64,000 nucleotides of DNA from Oleiphilus sp. (GTDB lineage: Bacteria; Pseudomonadota; Gammaproteobacteria; Pseudomonadales; Oleiphilaceae), in NCBI GenBank assembly GCA_006212045.1, contig PZPK01000017.1, positions 1 to 64,000 of the forward strand. The letters run 5' to 3'. A program made the position numbers and the translations under genes. The notes under the pieces were generated by a model. The model saw only the letters and a list, made by a program, of their open reading frames with translations. It had not been told where the DNA came from and did not search any database. The first letter of the stretch is position 1, and every line of letters starts with the position of its first letter. Shown piece by piece: positions 7,053 to 14,442 of the stretch.

Positions 7053-7130
7053 CGGACACTCTGGGTTAGAGTGATGCCCTAAAATTACGGACATCGCAAT
7101 CAAAGTAAACCGAATTGTTAAAAGCGGACA
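7053..7130. promoter_or_regulatory. Three CGGACA direct repeats in divergent promoter region
   Basis: The hexamer CGGACA occurs at 7053–7058, 7088–7093 and 7125–7130, spaced 35 and 37 bp, in the gap between the acyl-CoA operon and the AraC-type regulator. AraC proteins commonly bind direct repeats in such gaps, so these are candidate regulator sites. No footprint or conservation evidence is available. Confidence 0.35.
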
Positions 7131-7134
7131 GCTT

Positions 7135-8154
7135 ATGACTTCCGAAAACCAACTGGCCAGCAGACTAACGATTGCCAGTTACTTTGCCCGCACACACCTG
7201 GAGAATGGCCTGTCATTAGGTGCAAGCGAGCAGCAGATCTTGCGCAAGACCGGACTTACATCGGCACAGATGGCCCACCCCAGGGCACGCATTTTGGCGA
7301 CCCAATTAGCCGACATCGTGAGTAACTGCTGGCGCTTCAGTGGCGATGAATTGCTGGGATTTACCGAACAAAAGCTAAAGCTGGGCATGTTTGAGTTATT
7401 GGCCGAACACCTGGTGAGTTGCAAAACGCTGGAAGAGGTCATTGACTATATGGCCCGGTTTTACTCTTTATGTGGTGATCAGCTGAAGGTAAGGGGAGAT
7501 CGGGAAGACGCCCGTATGCGTGTGATTCTGGAGCCGAATTTCAATGCGCACAGGCCGAGACCGGTGACTTACACCTTATTGATCGAGTTGTTGTTATTAA
7601 TTTGTCATCGCTTCTGTAGTTGGTTGGTCGGGCAGGTGATTCCCTTATCCCGGGTCTGTTTCCAGTATGCCAAGCCTGATCATCATCAAGAGTACCGCTT
7701 GATGTTTCCCAGTACCTGCGAATTCAACAGCCACTGCAATGCTCTGGAGTTTGATGCGCAGTATCTGGATTTATCCGTCGTCAGAAATGCCAGTGACCTG
7801 GAGGATTATCTGCGCAGCATTCCTCTGCAATGGTTTAGAAAGCAGTCCTTTTATGGCCCTTGGACAGCGCAAGTGATGGGCCTGCTGAACAGTCAAAGCG
7901 ATATCGAAAGTGTGGCCAGTCAGCTCAGTATCACATCGCGGACACTGCGCCGAAAACTCACCAGAGAGGGCAGCAGTTTCCAGCAGTTAAAAGACCATGC
8001 GCGTCGCGACCATGCCATCAATCTGTTTGAACAGCGTGAACTGACCATTGCCGACATTGCTGTAAACGTCGGCTTTACCGAAGTGTCTACTTTTTCCCGG
8101 GCATTCAAACAGTGGACTGGCGTTTCACCCAGCACCTACCGAAAGCACAAATAA
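7135..8154 (+). CDS. AraC-family transcriptional regulator (OruR/ArgR-like N-domain)
   Basis: 339 residues. The N-terminal about 190 residues match the 'arabinose-binding domain of AraC regulators' type found in Pseudomonas OruR-like proteins (SEQQILRKTGLTSAQMAHPRAR near the start, CKTLEEVIDYMARFYSL in the middle). The C-terminal 100 residues hold two helix-turn-helix motifs: ESVASQLSITSRTLRRKL and IADIAVNVGFTEVSTFSRAF, ending in the signature FKQWTGVSPSTYR. It probably senses a cytoplasmic metabolite and activates the divergent acyl-CoA operon. It has no strong ribosome-binding site. It is convergent with the HIT gene, with a 63-bp gap. Confidence 0.93.
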   Translation: MTSENQLASRLTIASYFARTHLENGLSLGASEQQILRKTGLTSAQMAHPRARILATQLADIVSNCWRFSGDELLGFTEQKLKLGMFELLAEHLVSCKTLEEVIDYMARFYSLCGDQLKVRGDREDARMRVILEPNFNAHRPRPVTYTLLIELLLLICHRFCSWLVGQVIPLSRVCFQYAKPDHHQEYRLMFPSTCEFNSHCNALEFDAQYLDLSVVRNASDLEDYLRSIPLQWFRKQSFYGPWTAQVMGLLNSQSDIESVASQLSITSRTLRRKLTREGSSFQQLKDHARRDHAINLFEQRELTIADIAVNVGFTEVSTFSRAFKQWTGVSPSTYRKHK

Positions 8155-8217
8155 TCTTTTGGTGCATACAAAGGCAGGCGGCGCATTGGCCCCGAAAAGA
8201 GATCAATGGTTCTAATC

Positions 8218-8661
8218 TCATTGATTCACTTCGAGACGCAGTTTACGCGCTACTTCATCCATTTTTTCACGCGAGGGTACAGGCAGGTTTCTGAATCCGA
8301 ACTTTACTTCGCCATCTTTCACATACGCCATTTTGCCAAAAACCACATCCATGCCATGCCGCTGTGGAAACACGTTAAAGTGCGCGTGCCCGACCCCGTA
8401 GCCATGCACGCCCATGCCAATCCGGTCGGGCTGATAGACCTGCATGATTTTCTTGCCCAGATCAAAGCCGACACGCATTACATGTGTCGCAAGGTCTTTG
8501 GGCAGGTCGGTAAAATGGTCTATATGTTCTTTGGGGAAGATCAGCGCCGACTCGGGATAGGGCGCATGCAAGGGCACAATCGCCAGAACCAGGTGATCCT
8601 CATAAATCACGCTTGCTTCGAGATTGCCCCGGATAATCTCGCAAAACGGGCAGTGACTCAT
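8218..8661 (-). CDS. HIT-family nucleotide-binding protein with altered histidine triad
   Basis: The 147-residue protein belongs to the histidine-triad hydrolases/transferases that act on nucleotide phosphoesters. It begins with the typical Cys pair CPFCEI. The triad motif reads HAHFNVF instead of H-x-H-x-H, so the first two His (including the family's usual nucleophile) are kept and the third is Asn. The start at ATG 8661 is supported by GGAGG 7 nt upstream. It is downstream of the AAC(6')-like gene but separated by about 85 bp. Activity may be altered or retained; substrate unknown. Confidence 0.9.
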   Translation of the reverse strand: MSHCPFCEIIRGNLEASVIYEDHLVLAIVPLHAPYPESALIFPKEHIDHFTDLPKDLATHVMRVGFDLGKKIMQVYQPDRIGMGVHGYGVGHAHFNVFPQRHGMDVVFGKMAYVKDGEVKFGFRNLPVPSREKMDEVARKLRLEVNQ

Positions 8662-8745
8662 GGGTAGACCTCCACGGAATCTGTTACACACATCTGGATA
8701 GCTTGTCAGGCCGTCGGAAAAAGTGCAAACAGCAGATCAAGAGCG

Positions 8746-9186
8746 CTAAAGGTCTTTGAGGAAACACACCACGCGTTCAGTTTCCTTAAAGCCCAGATGT
8801 TTGTGCATGTGAATGCTGCGCGTATTGTCCGGGGTGGTGTCACTGGCCAGTTCGCTGAATCCTGATTCCCTGGCCCAGTTCTCGGCCTGTTGCATGAGCG
8901 CTTTGCCATAGCCCTTACCCTGATGCGCCGGTTTGACATACCAGGCTTCGACATAGGGTACAGCTGAATGACGACTGCCTTCTGCGAAATTCCGGACATT
9001 GAGTTCCAGAAAACCGACGCGTTCACCGTCGGCTTCGATCAAGTAAGCGACTCTAATATCGTGGGACGTCCCGCAGAAGTAATCCTTCAGCTCAGCGATA
9101 TGCGCATCCGTCGTGTCGGGCCACAGGGCTGTCCGCATGTGTGACCAGACATCCAAATCGTGTTCTTGTGCTTTGCGAATATGCAT
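8746..9186 (-). CDS. GNAT acetyltransferase resembling aminoglycoside 6'-N-acetyltransferase
   Basis: A 146-residue GNAT protein. Acetyl-CoA binding is marked by VKPAHQGKGYGKALM (the Q/RxxGxG/A motif, about residues 84–98). Several stretches resemble AAC(6')-I enzymes rather than generic GNATs: MRTALWPDTT near the N-terminus, VEAWYV before the CoA loop, and ELASDTTPDN…HLGFKETERVV at the C-terminus. The known family acetylates the 6'-amino group of aminoglycosides in the cytoplasm. Chromosomal homologues in environmental bacteria may act on other amines, and I see no mobile element beside it. AAAGG lies upstream of the ATG. Confidence 0.88.
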   Translation of the reverse strand: MHIRKAQEHDLDVWSHMRTALWPDTTDAHIAELKDYFCGTSHDIRVAYLIEADGERVGFLELNVRNFAEGSRHSAVPYVEAWYVKPAHQGKGYGKALMQQAENWARESGFSELASDTTPDNTRSIHMHKHLGFKETERVVCFLKDL

Positions 9187-9240
9187 GGTCGGCGGCCTTT
9201 CGATTCTGTGTAGGGTTTCCTTATTCGTGTCGGCTAGAGT

Positions 9241-10680
9241 CTAATCCTGATCTGCCGTCTGGCGAAGCTCCGTTTTTGACGCACGCAGCTCTCTTTCTTC
9301 CATCCAGTCGACGCCCTTGAGAATTCCCTCGACCGCTTTCACGCCTATGTAAGACAGAAGGTTTCCGGGTGGCAGTGGGATCGCTTTACGATTGACGATC
9401 CAAAAGCGCGTTCGCTCGGTCTCCTTGCCGGCAATCAGGTCCGCCAGCAGACGTCCGTTGAGTTGGGTGAGTGAGACGCCATGGCCGATACAGCCCGTGG
9501 AATAGAGGATGTTTTCATCGCCGATAAAACCGATTTCCGGCACCATGTCCAGATTCGCAGAGACGGCGCCACCCCATTTGTAGTCGATTTTCTTATGCTG
9601 GAGCGTGGGGAACAACCAGCGAAAATGTGCTTCGAGCGCCTGCCAGATGTTCTCATCATGCCAGCGGTCCATATCGGTGCCGTATTCCGTGCCTATCTGT
9701 CCGCCACCCATGGTAATTCGCCCGCAGCGTGTGATGCGCATGTAGTGCACCAGTTGTCGGTTGTCTTCGATGGACATGCGTTGCTGCCAGCCGAGGGATT
9801 GCCACTCTGTCTCTGTAAGAGGTTCACTGACTATCTGGTAGGTCCAGACCGGACGCTGCCTGTTGCGCACCTTGCGTGGCCCCGGCAGGGTGTGGGTCCA
9901 GGCATTGGTCGCGAGAATCAGTTTTTTCGCCAGTACGCGAGCTTCCCCCGTGCGTACTTCTATTTCCTGGCCCTTGCGCTCGATGGCATTCACATGGGTG
10001 TTTTCATGCAGTCGGGCACCGGCCTGCTCAGCCAGTCGCTTGAGATTGCGCACATGCTTGCAGGGATCGAGAATACCGCTTTCGGGTTCCATAATGGCAG
10101 CCCGCATTTGGGGAGCATTCAAGTGCTGCCGAACGGCATCCTGCTCAAGAAATTGATAGTGCCCGGGTCCGGCCAGTTCTTCGAGCAGGGCAAAGGTTTT
10201 TCGGAGCCTTTTTTCCTGCGCCTTACTGTAGGCGACGCGCCACATGCCGTTGTGTTCGTAGTCCGAATCCAGATTTTCGTCTTCGATCAGCGTCTTCACG
10301 TACGCGACGGCCTGTTGCATGTAGCGCTGCGCTTCTCTGGTTTTCTGCTTGCCCCAGCGCAAAACCGTTGTTTCCGGTTCAACGCCGAACAGGCTCATGT
10401 TGAAACCGCCATTTCGGCCTGACGCGCCAAAGCCGACCTCATGGGCGTCAAGCACCATCACGTTGGCACCGGGGCGGTCACGACAGATTTCCCTGGCGGC
10501 GGTCAGACCGGTAAAACCGGCACCGATAATCAGCACATCGGCCTGATGTTTTCCCGAAGGCAAAGGGCTATTGGGCTGGTAATCGCCAAACTTGCGCTGC
10601 CAGAAGGATTGGCGGTTATCAGTACGAGTGTCCACATTCACGAGCCCTGAATCCTTGCCTGATTCCGTGTCTTTTACCAT
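9241..10680 (-). CDS. FAD-dependent amine/amino-acid oxidase (DadA/PuuB-like)
   Basis: About 479 residues with start ATG 10680; an upstream TTG at 10773 would add 31 residues of doubtful value. The Rossmann FAD motif is VLIIGAGFTGLTAAREI, followed by GFGASGRNGGFN, the flavin-contact block typical of D-amino-acid dehydrogenase and gamma-glutamylputrescine oxidase proteins. The C-terminal KWGGAVSANLDMVPEIGFIG and YSTGCIGHGVSLTQLNGRLLADLI segments close the FAD site. It likely oxidises a secondary or primary amine, making an aldehyde or keto acid plus ammonia; substrate unknown. No transporter or glutamylpolyamine gene is beside it. Phased repeats upstream may control it. Confidence 0.88.
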   Translation of the reverse strand: MVKDTESGKDSGLVNVDTRTDNRQSFWQRKFGDYQPNSPLPSGKHQADVLIIGAGFTGLTAAREICRDRPGANVMVLDAHEVGFGASGRNGGFNMSLFGVEPETTVLRWGKQKTREAQRYMQQAVAYVKTLIEDENLDSDYEHNGMWRVAYSKAQEKRLRKTFALLEELAGPGHYQFLEQDAVRQHLNAPQMRAAIMEPESGILDPCKHVRNLKRLAEQAGARLHENTHVNAIERKGQEIEVRTGEARVLAKKLILATNAWTHTLPGPRKVRNRQRPVWTYQIVSEPLTETEWQSLGWQQRMSIEDNRQLVHYMRITRCGRITMGGGQIGTEYGTDMDRWHDENIWQALEAHFRWLFPTLQHKKIDYKWGGAVSANLDMVPEIGFIGDENILYSTGCIGHGVSLTQLNGRLLADLIAGKETERTRFWIVNRKAIPLPPGNLLSYIGVKAVEGILKGVDWMEERELRASKTELRQTADQD

Positions 10681-10759
10681 GTTCAAAACCCTTGCCCGTT
10701 TTGGCTTGTTGTTTTTATCCGGTACATAGTAAATAGGCGCATCACCTAAATACAAATGC

Positions 10760-10817
10760 TTTATCAATGGCAATCAGGGTTTATCAAAGGTATCTGACCT
10801 CAACGTTGCTTTATCAA
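10760..10817 (-). promoter_or_regulatory. Phased TTTATCAA repeats ahead of FAD oxidase
   Basis: TTTATCAA occurs at 10760–10767, 10780–10787 and 10810–10817, so the copies start 20 and 30 bp apart, close to whole helical turns. On the minus strand they read TTGATAAA, and one copy can serve as a -35 box (TTGATA-N17-GATACC). This looks like an operator array upstream of the oxidase gene. No known regulator is assigned. Confidence 0.4.
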
Positions 10818-10833
10818 TGTTCATTGACGGGAG

Positions 10834-11721
10834 TTATTCATATTCCTGTTCCAACAATTGGATAGCCGCATCCAGCTCTTCAAAGTCGGCCGTTTCTGCC
10901 AGAATAAACGACCGTGCGTTCAAAGGGGCAAGGATGGCTTCCCCTTCCGGGGTTGCGCGCTCAAGCATCAAAAAGGCCGTGCGCAAATCGATCCGGAACT
11001 GTTCGCTTAGATAGGGCTGCCCCGCCCAAACATAGTTGGGGTAAGGCGCTGTTTGCCAGATGACTTGCAGTGTTTCTTTCAAGTCCGGGTTCGTCTCAAG
11101 TATCTGATTGAAAACATTGGCGTTGAGCACTCCCGCCTTGACCTGACCACTCACGACGGCATCCAGGGTTTTGTTATGTGCCTGACTGAAGCGGATGTCG
11201 GAAAAATATCGCTCCGGACGAATATCGAGTTTGGAGAGATAATAGCGCGGCATCAAATGCCCGGACGTTGAAAGCCTGGAGCCAAACGAAAAAGATTGGC
11301 CACGCAGGTCTTCCAGGGTACTCAGCTGTGAATCTTTTCTTGCGATGATGACACTTAGAAAACTTCGGTCAATATCCCGCATGACCAGGGGAACGGCACG
11401 ATGGGTTTTATGTGCTTTGACAAAGGTGTAGCCGCCAAAAAATGCGAGATCAATGGACTGATTTTCGAACAGGTCTACCAGTTGCTGATAGCTGTCTGGA
11501 ACCACAAAGGTATATGGCTTGCCGACGTTCGCACTGATGTACTCAAATAAGGGCTTATGCTGGGCTTTGAGTAATTCCGGGTCGCGGTCGGGCAGCAAAC
11601 CAATGCGAAGTTCGGAAAGCGCTTTCCGCTGCTCTGGCGCATTGTGACACGAGGCCATCGCCAGAAAACTGGTGATCAGGAATCCAGCAGAAAATTGCCA
11701 AAGTGAAAAGGTGTTTCGCAT
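10834..11721 (-). CDS. PhnD-like periplasmic binding lipoprotein
   Basis: 295 residues with a signal peptide and lipobox-like AMASC (about residue 24), so probably lipid-anchored. The mature part is a two-lobe type II binding fold of the phosphate/phosphonate-binding PhnD group: LRIGLLPDRDPELL at the start, DLAFFGGYTFVKA (the hinge-proximal strand that lines the ligand cleft) and SFSFGSRLSTSGHLMPRYYL (anion-contact loop typical of PhnD-like proteins). No ABC permease or ATPase gene is nearby. Instead the next upstream gene on the same strand encodes a chemoreceptor, 164 bp away. It may therefore present a ligand to a sensor rather than to a transporter; this is inference. Confidence 0.88.
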   Translation of the reverse strand: MRNTFSLWQFSAGFLITSFLAMASCHNAPEQRKALSELRIGLLPDRDPELLKAQHKPLFEYISANVGKPYTFVVPDSYQQLVDLFENQSIDLAFFGGYTFVKAHKTHRAVPLVMRDIDRSFLSVIIARKDSQLSTLEDLRGQSFSFGSRLSTSGHLMPRYYLSKLDIRPERYFSDIRFSQAHNKTLDAVVSGQVKAGVLNANVFNQILETNPDLKETLQVIWQTAPYPNYVWAGQPYLSEQFRIDLRTAFLMLERATPEGEAILAPLNARSFILAETADFEELDAAIQLLEQEYE

Positions 11722-11885
11722 ACAGGGAGTCTACTGATCAGGTCGGTACCAGTATAGGACAGATTTCACTTCAGCGGCGGAGCAAAGCGCCTGCTCCAAA
11801 GCCCGAAGCCGGACAAAATCGAAAATTAATTACATGGCACCGGAAGCCCGACTCAGTCGCCATCGGTGTTTGTCCGTGTCGGCGC

Positions 11886-14216
11886 TCAGGTCTTGAATTG
11901 TGTGACGTAGTGTTGCAGTTCCGCCGCCAGTTGATCTATCGCCTGTCCTTCCTGGGCAGCCTGCTCGGCCGCTGTCGCGGTGGTACTGGCAAGGTCGCTG
12001 ACGGCGGTTATGCTGCCGGTAATATCCTCAGCAACCGCTAGTTGTTCACTGGCTGCGGCAGCAATCTGCAGGTTCATTTCCGAGATTGTTCCCAGATTCG
12101 TTGTGATCGATGCCAAAGCGCCATTCATTTTGTCGGCATCCGAAACACTGTCTTCGGCCTGCTTAACGCCATTTTTGATCGAACTGACAGCATTCTCTAC
12201 ACTGCCTTGCAGCTGGTGAATGGTGTTGCGTATTTCCTCAGTTGAACTGTGCGTTCGTTGAGCCAGGGTTCGGACTTCGTCAGCGACGACTGCAAATCCG
12301 CGCCCCTGTTCGCCAGCACGCGCCGCCTCAATCGCCGCATTAAGTGCCAGCAGATTGGTTTGTTCGGCGATATCGCTGATCACCTGCAGCACGTTGCCAA
12401 TGTTATTGCTGTCCTGAACCACCTCATTCAGTATGCCTTCCATATCTGCGACGTTTTTCGCGAGTGCATTAATGTGCTCGATACTGTCATTCAGGATCGA
12501 TGTGCTTTCTTCGCCGTTACGGTTGGCTTTGGCTGTTTCTGTTGAAGTAAGTTCGGCGTTTTGCGCAACTTCCTGAGAGCTCGCTGTCATTTCGGTGGCC
12601 GCGGCTGCCACCTGATGGCTCTGATTTTGTTGCTGTTGGGAAGCGTCGAGTGTCTGGTTGGTAATCGTTGTCATAGAGGCCGAAGCCTGCTTCAGTTTTC
12701 CGGACGTTTCAATCAGGTGCTGGATGGTGTCCTGAAATTTTCCAAGGAGACTATTGATCGCTTTGCCACTTTGGGCGATTTCATCATTGCCTTTTTCACT
12801 GACGCGTTTGCTAAGGTCTGAGTCCTGGTTGATCTGTGTTAATACCTCGGTAAATTCTCCAATAGGGCGGGCAAGTGATCGCGCCACCAATATGCCCATG
12901 CCCGTGGCGATGGCGATAACGCTGAGCGTTACCACGACCGCGATTAACCAGATTTGTCGTTTCAGCGTATGGCTGGGGGCGAAGGCTTCTGCTTCATCAA
13001 TCTCGCTCATGATGGCCCAGTTCAGGTCTGGGATATTCAAGGGGGCGTAGGCAGACAACACCGGTACTCCCCGGTAATCCGCAAAGATTGCGAAGTCTGT
13101 TTGCCCTTGAAGAGCAGCCTTTGTACCAAGCGTGTCGACTGGCTGAAAGCCAATGCTGGTCGCTTTGGCGGCAATTTTGTCAGTTGTTTCCGGCCTGATG
13201 CCTTCGATACCTTTGAGCATGTTCAGATAGGCGTCTTTGTCCTCGATCAGAAAGCGACTCATGCTGCGCATGGTCTTGTCTTCGCCCACCAGATAGGTTT
13301 CTCCGGAAGCGCCCAATCCGGAGCTGGCCCAGTTCTGATCGTGCGTCATGATGCGATTAATGCGATCAATGGGCATCTGGAATACCAGTACTCCCAGTTT
13401 TTCATCGCCGTCAAATATGGGTGAAGCAATAAAGGCAGCGGGGTCCTCGTAGGATGGGCCATATGACGCAAAATCGGTCAGTGTGACAAAGTCGGCCTTG
13501 TTGGCGCGATTAGCCTTTTTGAAGGCCTCAGCGATACCGGAGTTCGCATAGGGGCCGTCGAGCAGGGAAGTGGTGAAATCCAGTTCTTTAAAGACGGAGT
13601 AAATGATGTCGCCGGAATCCGGGTCCACCAGAAAAATATCGTAGTATTCAAATTTGTATAGATAGTCCCTGATAGGGGGGTGATACCTGGCATGCAGTGC
13701 ACTGTATTGGCTTTCGTTATCCAATTCACTGAGCAACTCTTTTGAGCCCAAAGGATGTGGATTGTCTGAGATAAAAGCATGCTGCAACGCCACCGAGTCT
13801 GCGTCCAGCGCTTTGAGTGTTGTATTGATATTGATGGTTTCGCCATTGTTCCGCTGGCGGTACTCGCCTAAAAACGCATTTTGGTAATAATTTTTCAATG
13901 CGGTGTTCGCGCGATCGGGATTGTTGAAGCCGGTTTCGTTCCGGTAGTTCGAGAACGCCGGTCTGAACTCGCGGATGGCGTCGATGATCATGCGATCATT
14001 GGAAAAGGTCAGTACCTGGTTCTTGATCGTATTGAAATAATCTTCAATTTGCTGCTTTTTGATATCCCGTATGGAAATGAGCTGGGCCTTGGCCTGATCT
14101 TCGATGGCGCTGCGACCATTTTCATAGGACCGGTTACCGATTGTGACGCTGACTATAATCGCCGGTACCATTGCCATGGCAATACAGACGAGTGGAAGCT
14201 TGTGCTTGAGTTTCAT
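11886..14216 (-). CDS. Methyl-accepting chemotaxis protein with extracytoplasmic Cache-type sensor
   Basis: 776 residues. TM1 spans about residues 7–27 and TM2 about 421–445. The large region between them looks like a double-Cache (dCache) domain ([13 protein letters not shown] and [16 protein letters not shown] strands near 195–290, a [15 protein letters not shown] membrane-proximal part near 304–318). HAMP follows TM2. The cytoplasmic coiled coil carries the universal hairpin tip [20 protein letters not shown] and methylation-type helices rich in Ala/Gln/Glu. The C-terminus lacks a NWETF-like CheR tether. It should signal to a CheA/CheW array. It precedes the PhnD-like lipoprotein gene on the same strand. 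Confidence 0.95.
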   Translation of the reverse strand: MKLKHKLPLVCIAMAMVPAIIVSVTIGNRSYENGRSAIEDQAKAQLISIRDIKKQQIEDYFNTIKNQVLTFSNDRMIIDAIREFRPAFSNYRNETGFNNPDRANTALKNYYQNAFLGEYRQRNNGETININTTLKALDADSVALQHAFISDNPHPLGSKELLSELDNESQYSALHARYHPPIRDYLYKFEYYDIFLVDPDSGDIIYSVFKELDFTTSLLDGPYANSGIAEAFKKANRANKADFVTLTDFASYGPSYEDPAAFIASPIFDGDEKLGVLVFQMPIDRINRIMTHDQNWASSGLGASGETYLVGEDKTMRSMSRFLIEDKDAYLNMLKGIEGIRPETTDKIAAKATSIGFQPVDTLGTKAALQGQTDFAIFADYRGVPVLSAYAPLNIPDLNWAIMSEIDEAEAFAPSHTLKRQIWLIAVVVTLSVIAIATGMGILVARSLARPIGEFTEVLTQINQDSDLSKRVSEKGNDEIAQSGKAINSLLGKFQDTIQHLIETSGKLKQASASMTTITNQTLDASQQQQNQSHQVAAAATEMTASSQEVAQNAELTSTETAKANRNGEESTSILNDSIEHINALAKNVADMEGILNEVVQDSNNIGNVLQVISDIAEQTNLLALNAAIEAARAGEQGRGFAVVADEVRTLAQRTHSSTEEIRNTIHQLQGSVENAVSSIKNGVKQAEDSVSDADKMNGALASITTNLGTISEMNLQIAAAASEQLAVAEDITGSITAVSDLASTTATAAEQAAQEGQAIDQLAAELQHYVTQFKT

Positions 14217-14442
14217 AAAAAGGGGGTCTTATGAGAGTGGTTATTGAGTGAAGTATAGTTCTTAAATCCGATAGTGGATGCACATCACCATCAAAAGTAT
14301 GAATATAAGTTCATGTTAACGCTGCCAAGAGTAGATGGGGCATTAACAATTTATTATCACGACTCTATGGGTACAGGAGTGTTGTGGAACGTATTGGACA
14401 CAACTCATTGTGCTTGGCTGTGTTGAATACAGGGCCGGCGGA

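Noticed and set aside
8202-8225. Inverted repeat ATCAATG-N10-CATTGAT between convergent genes as terminator
   Set aside because: There is no T run on either strand and the stem is weak.
9481-10422. 313-residue plus-strand frame
   Set aside because: It is antisense to the FAD oxidase gene, which has full domain support; the frame has no known motifs.
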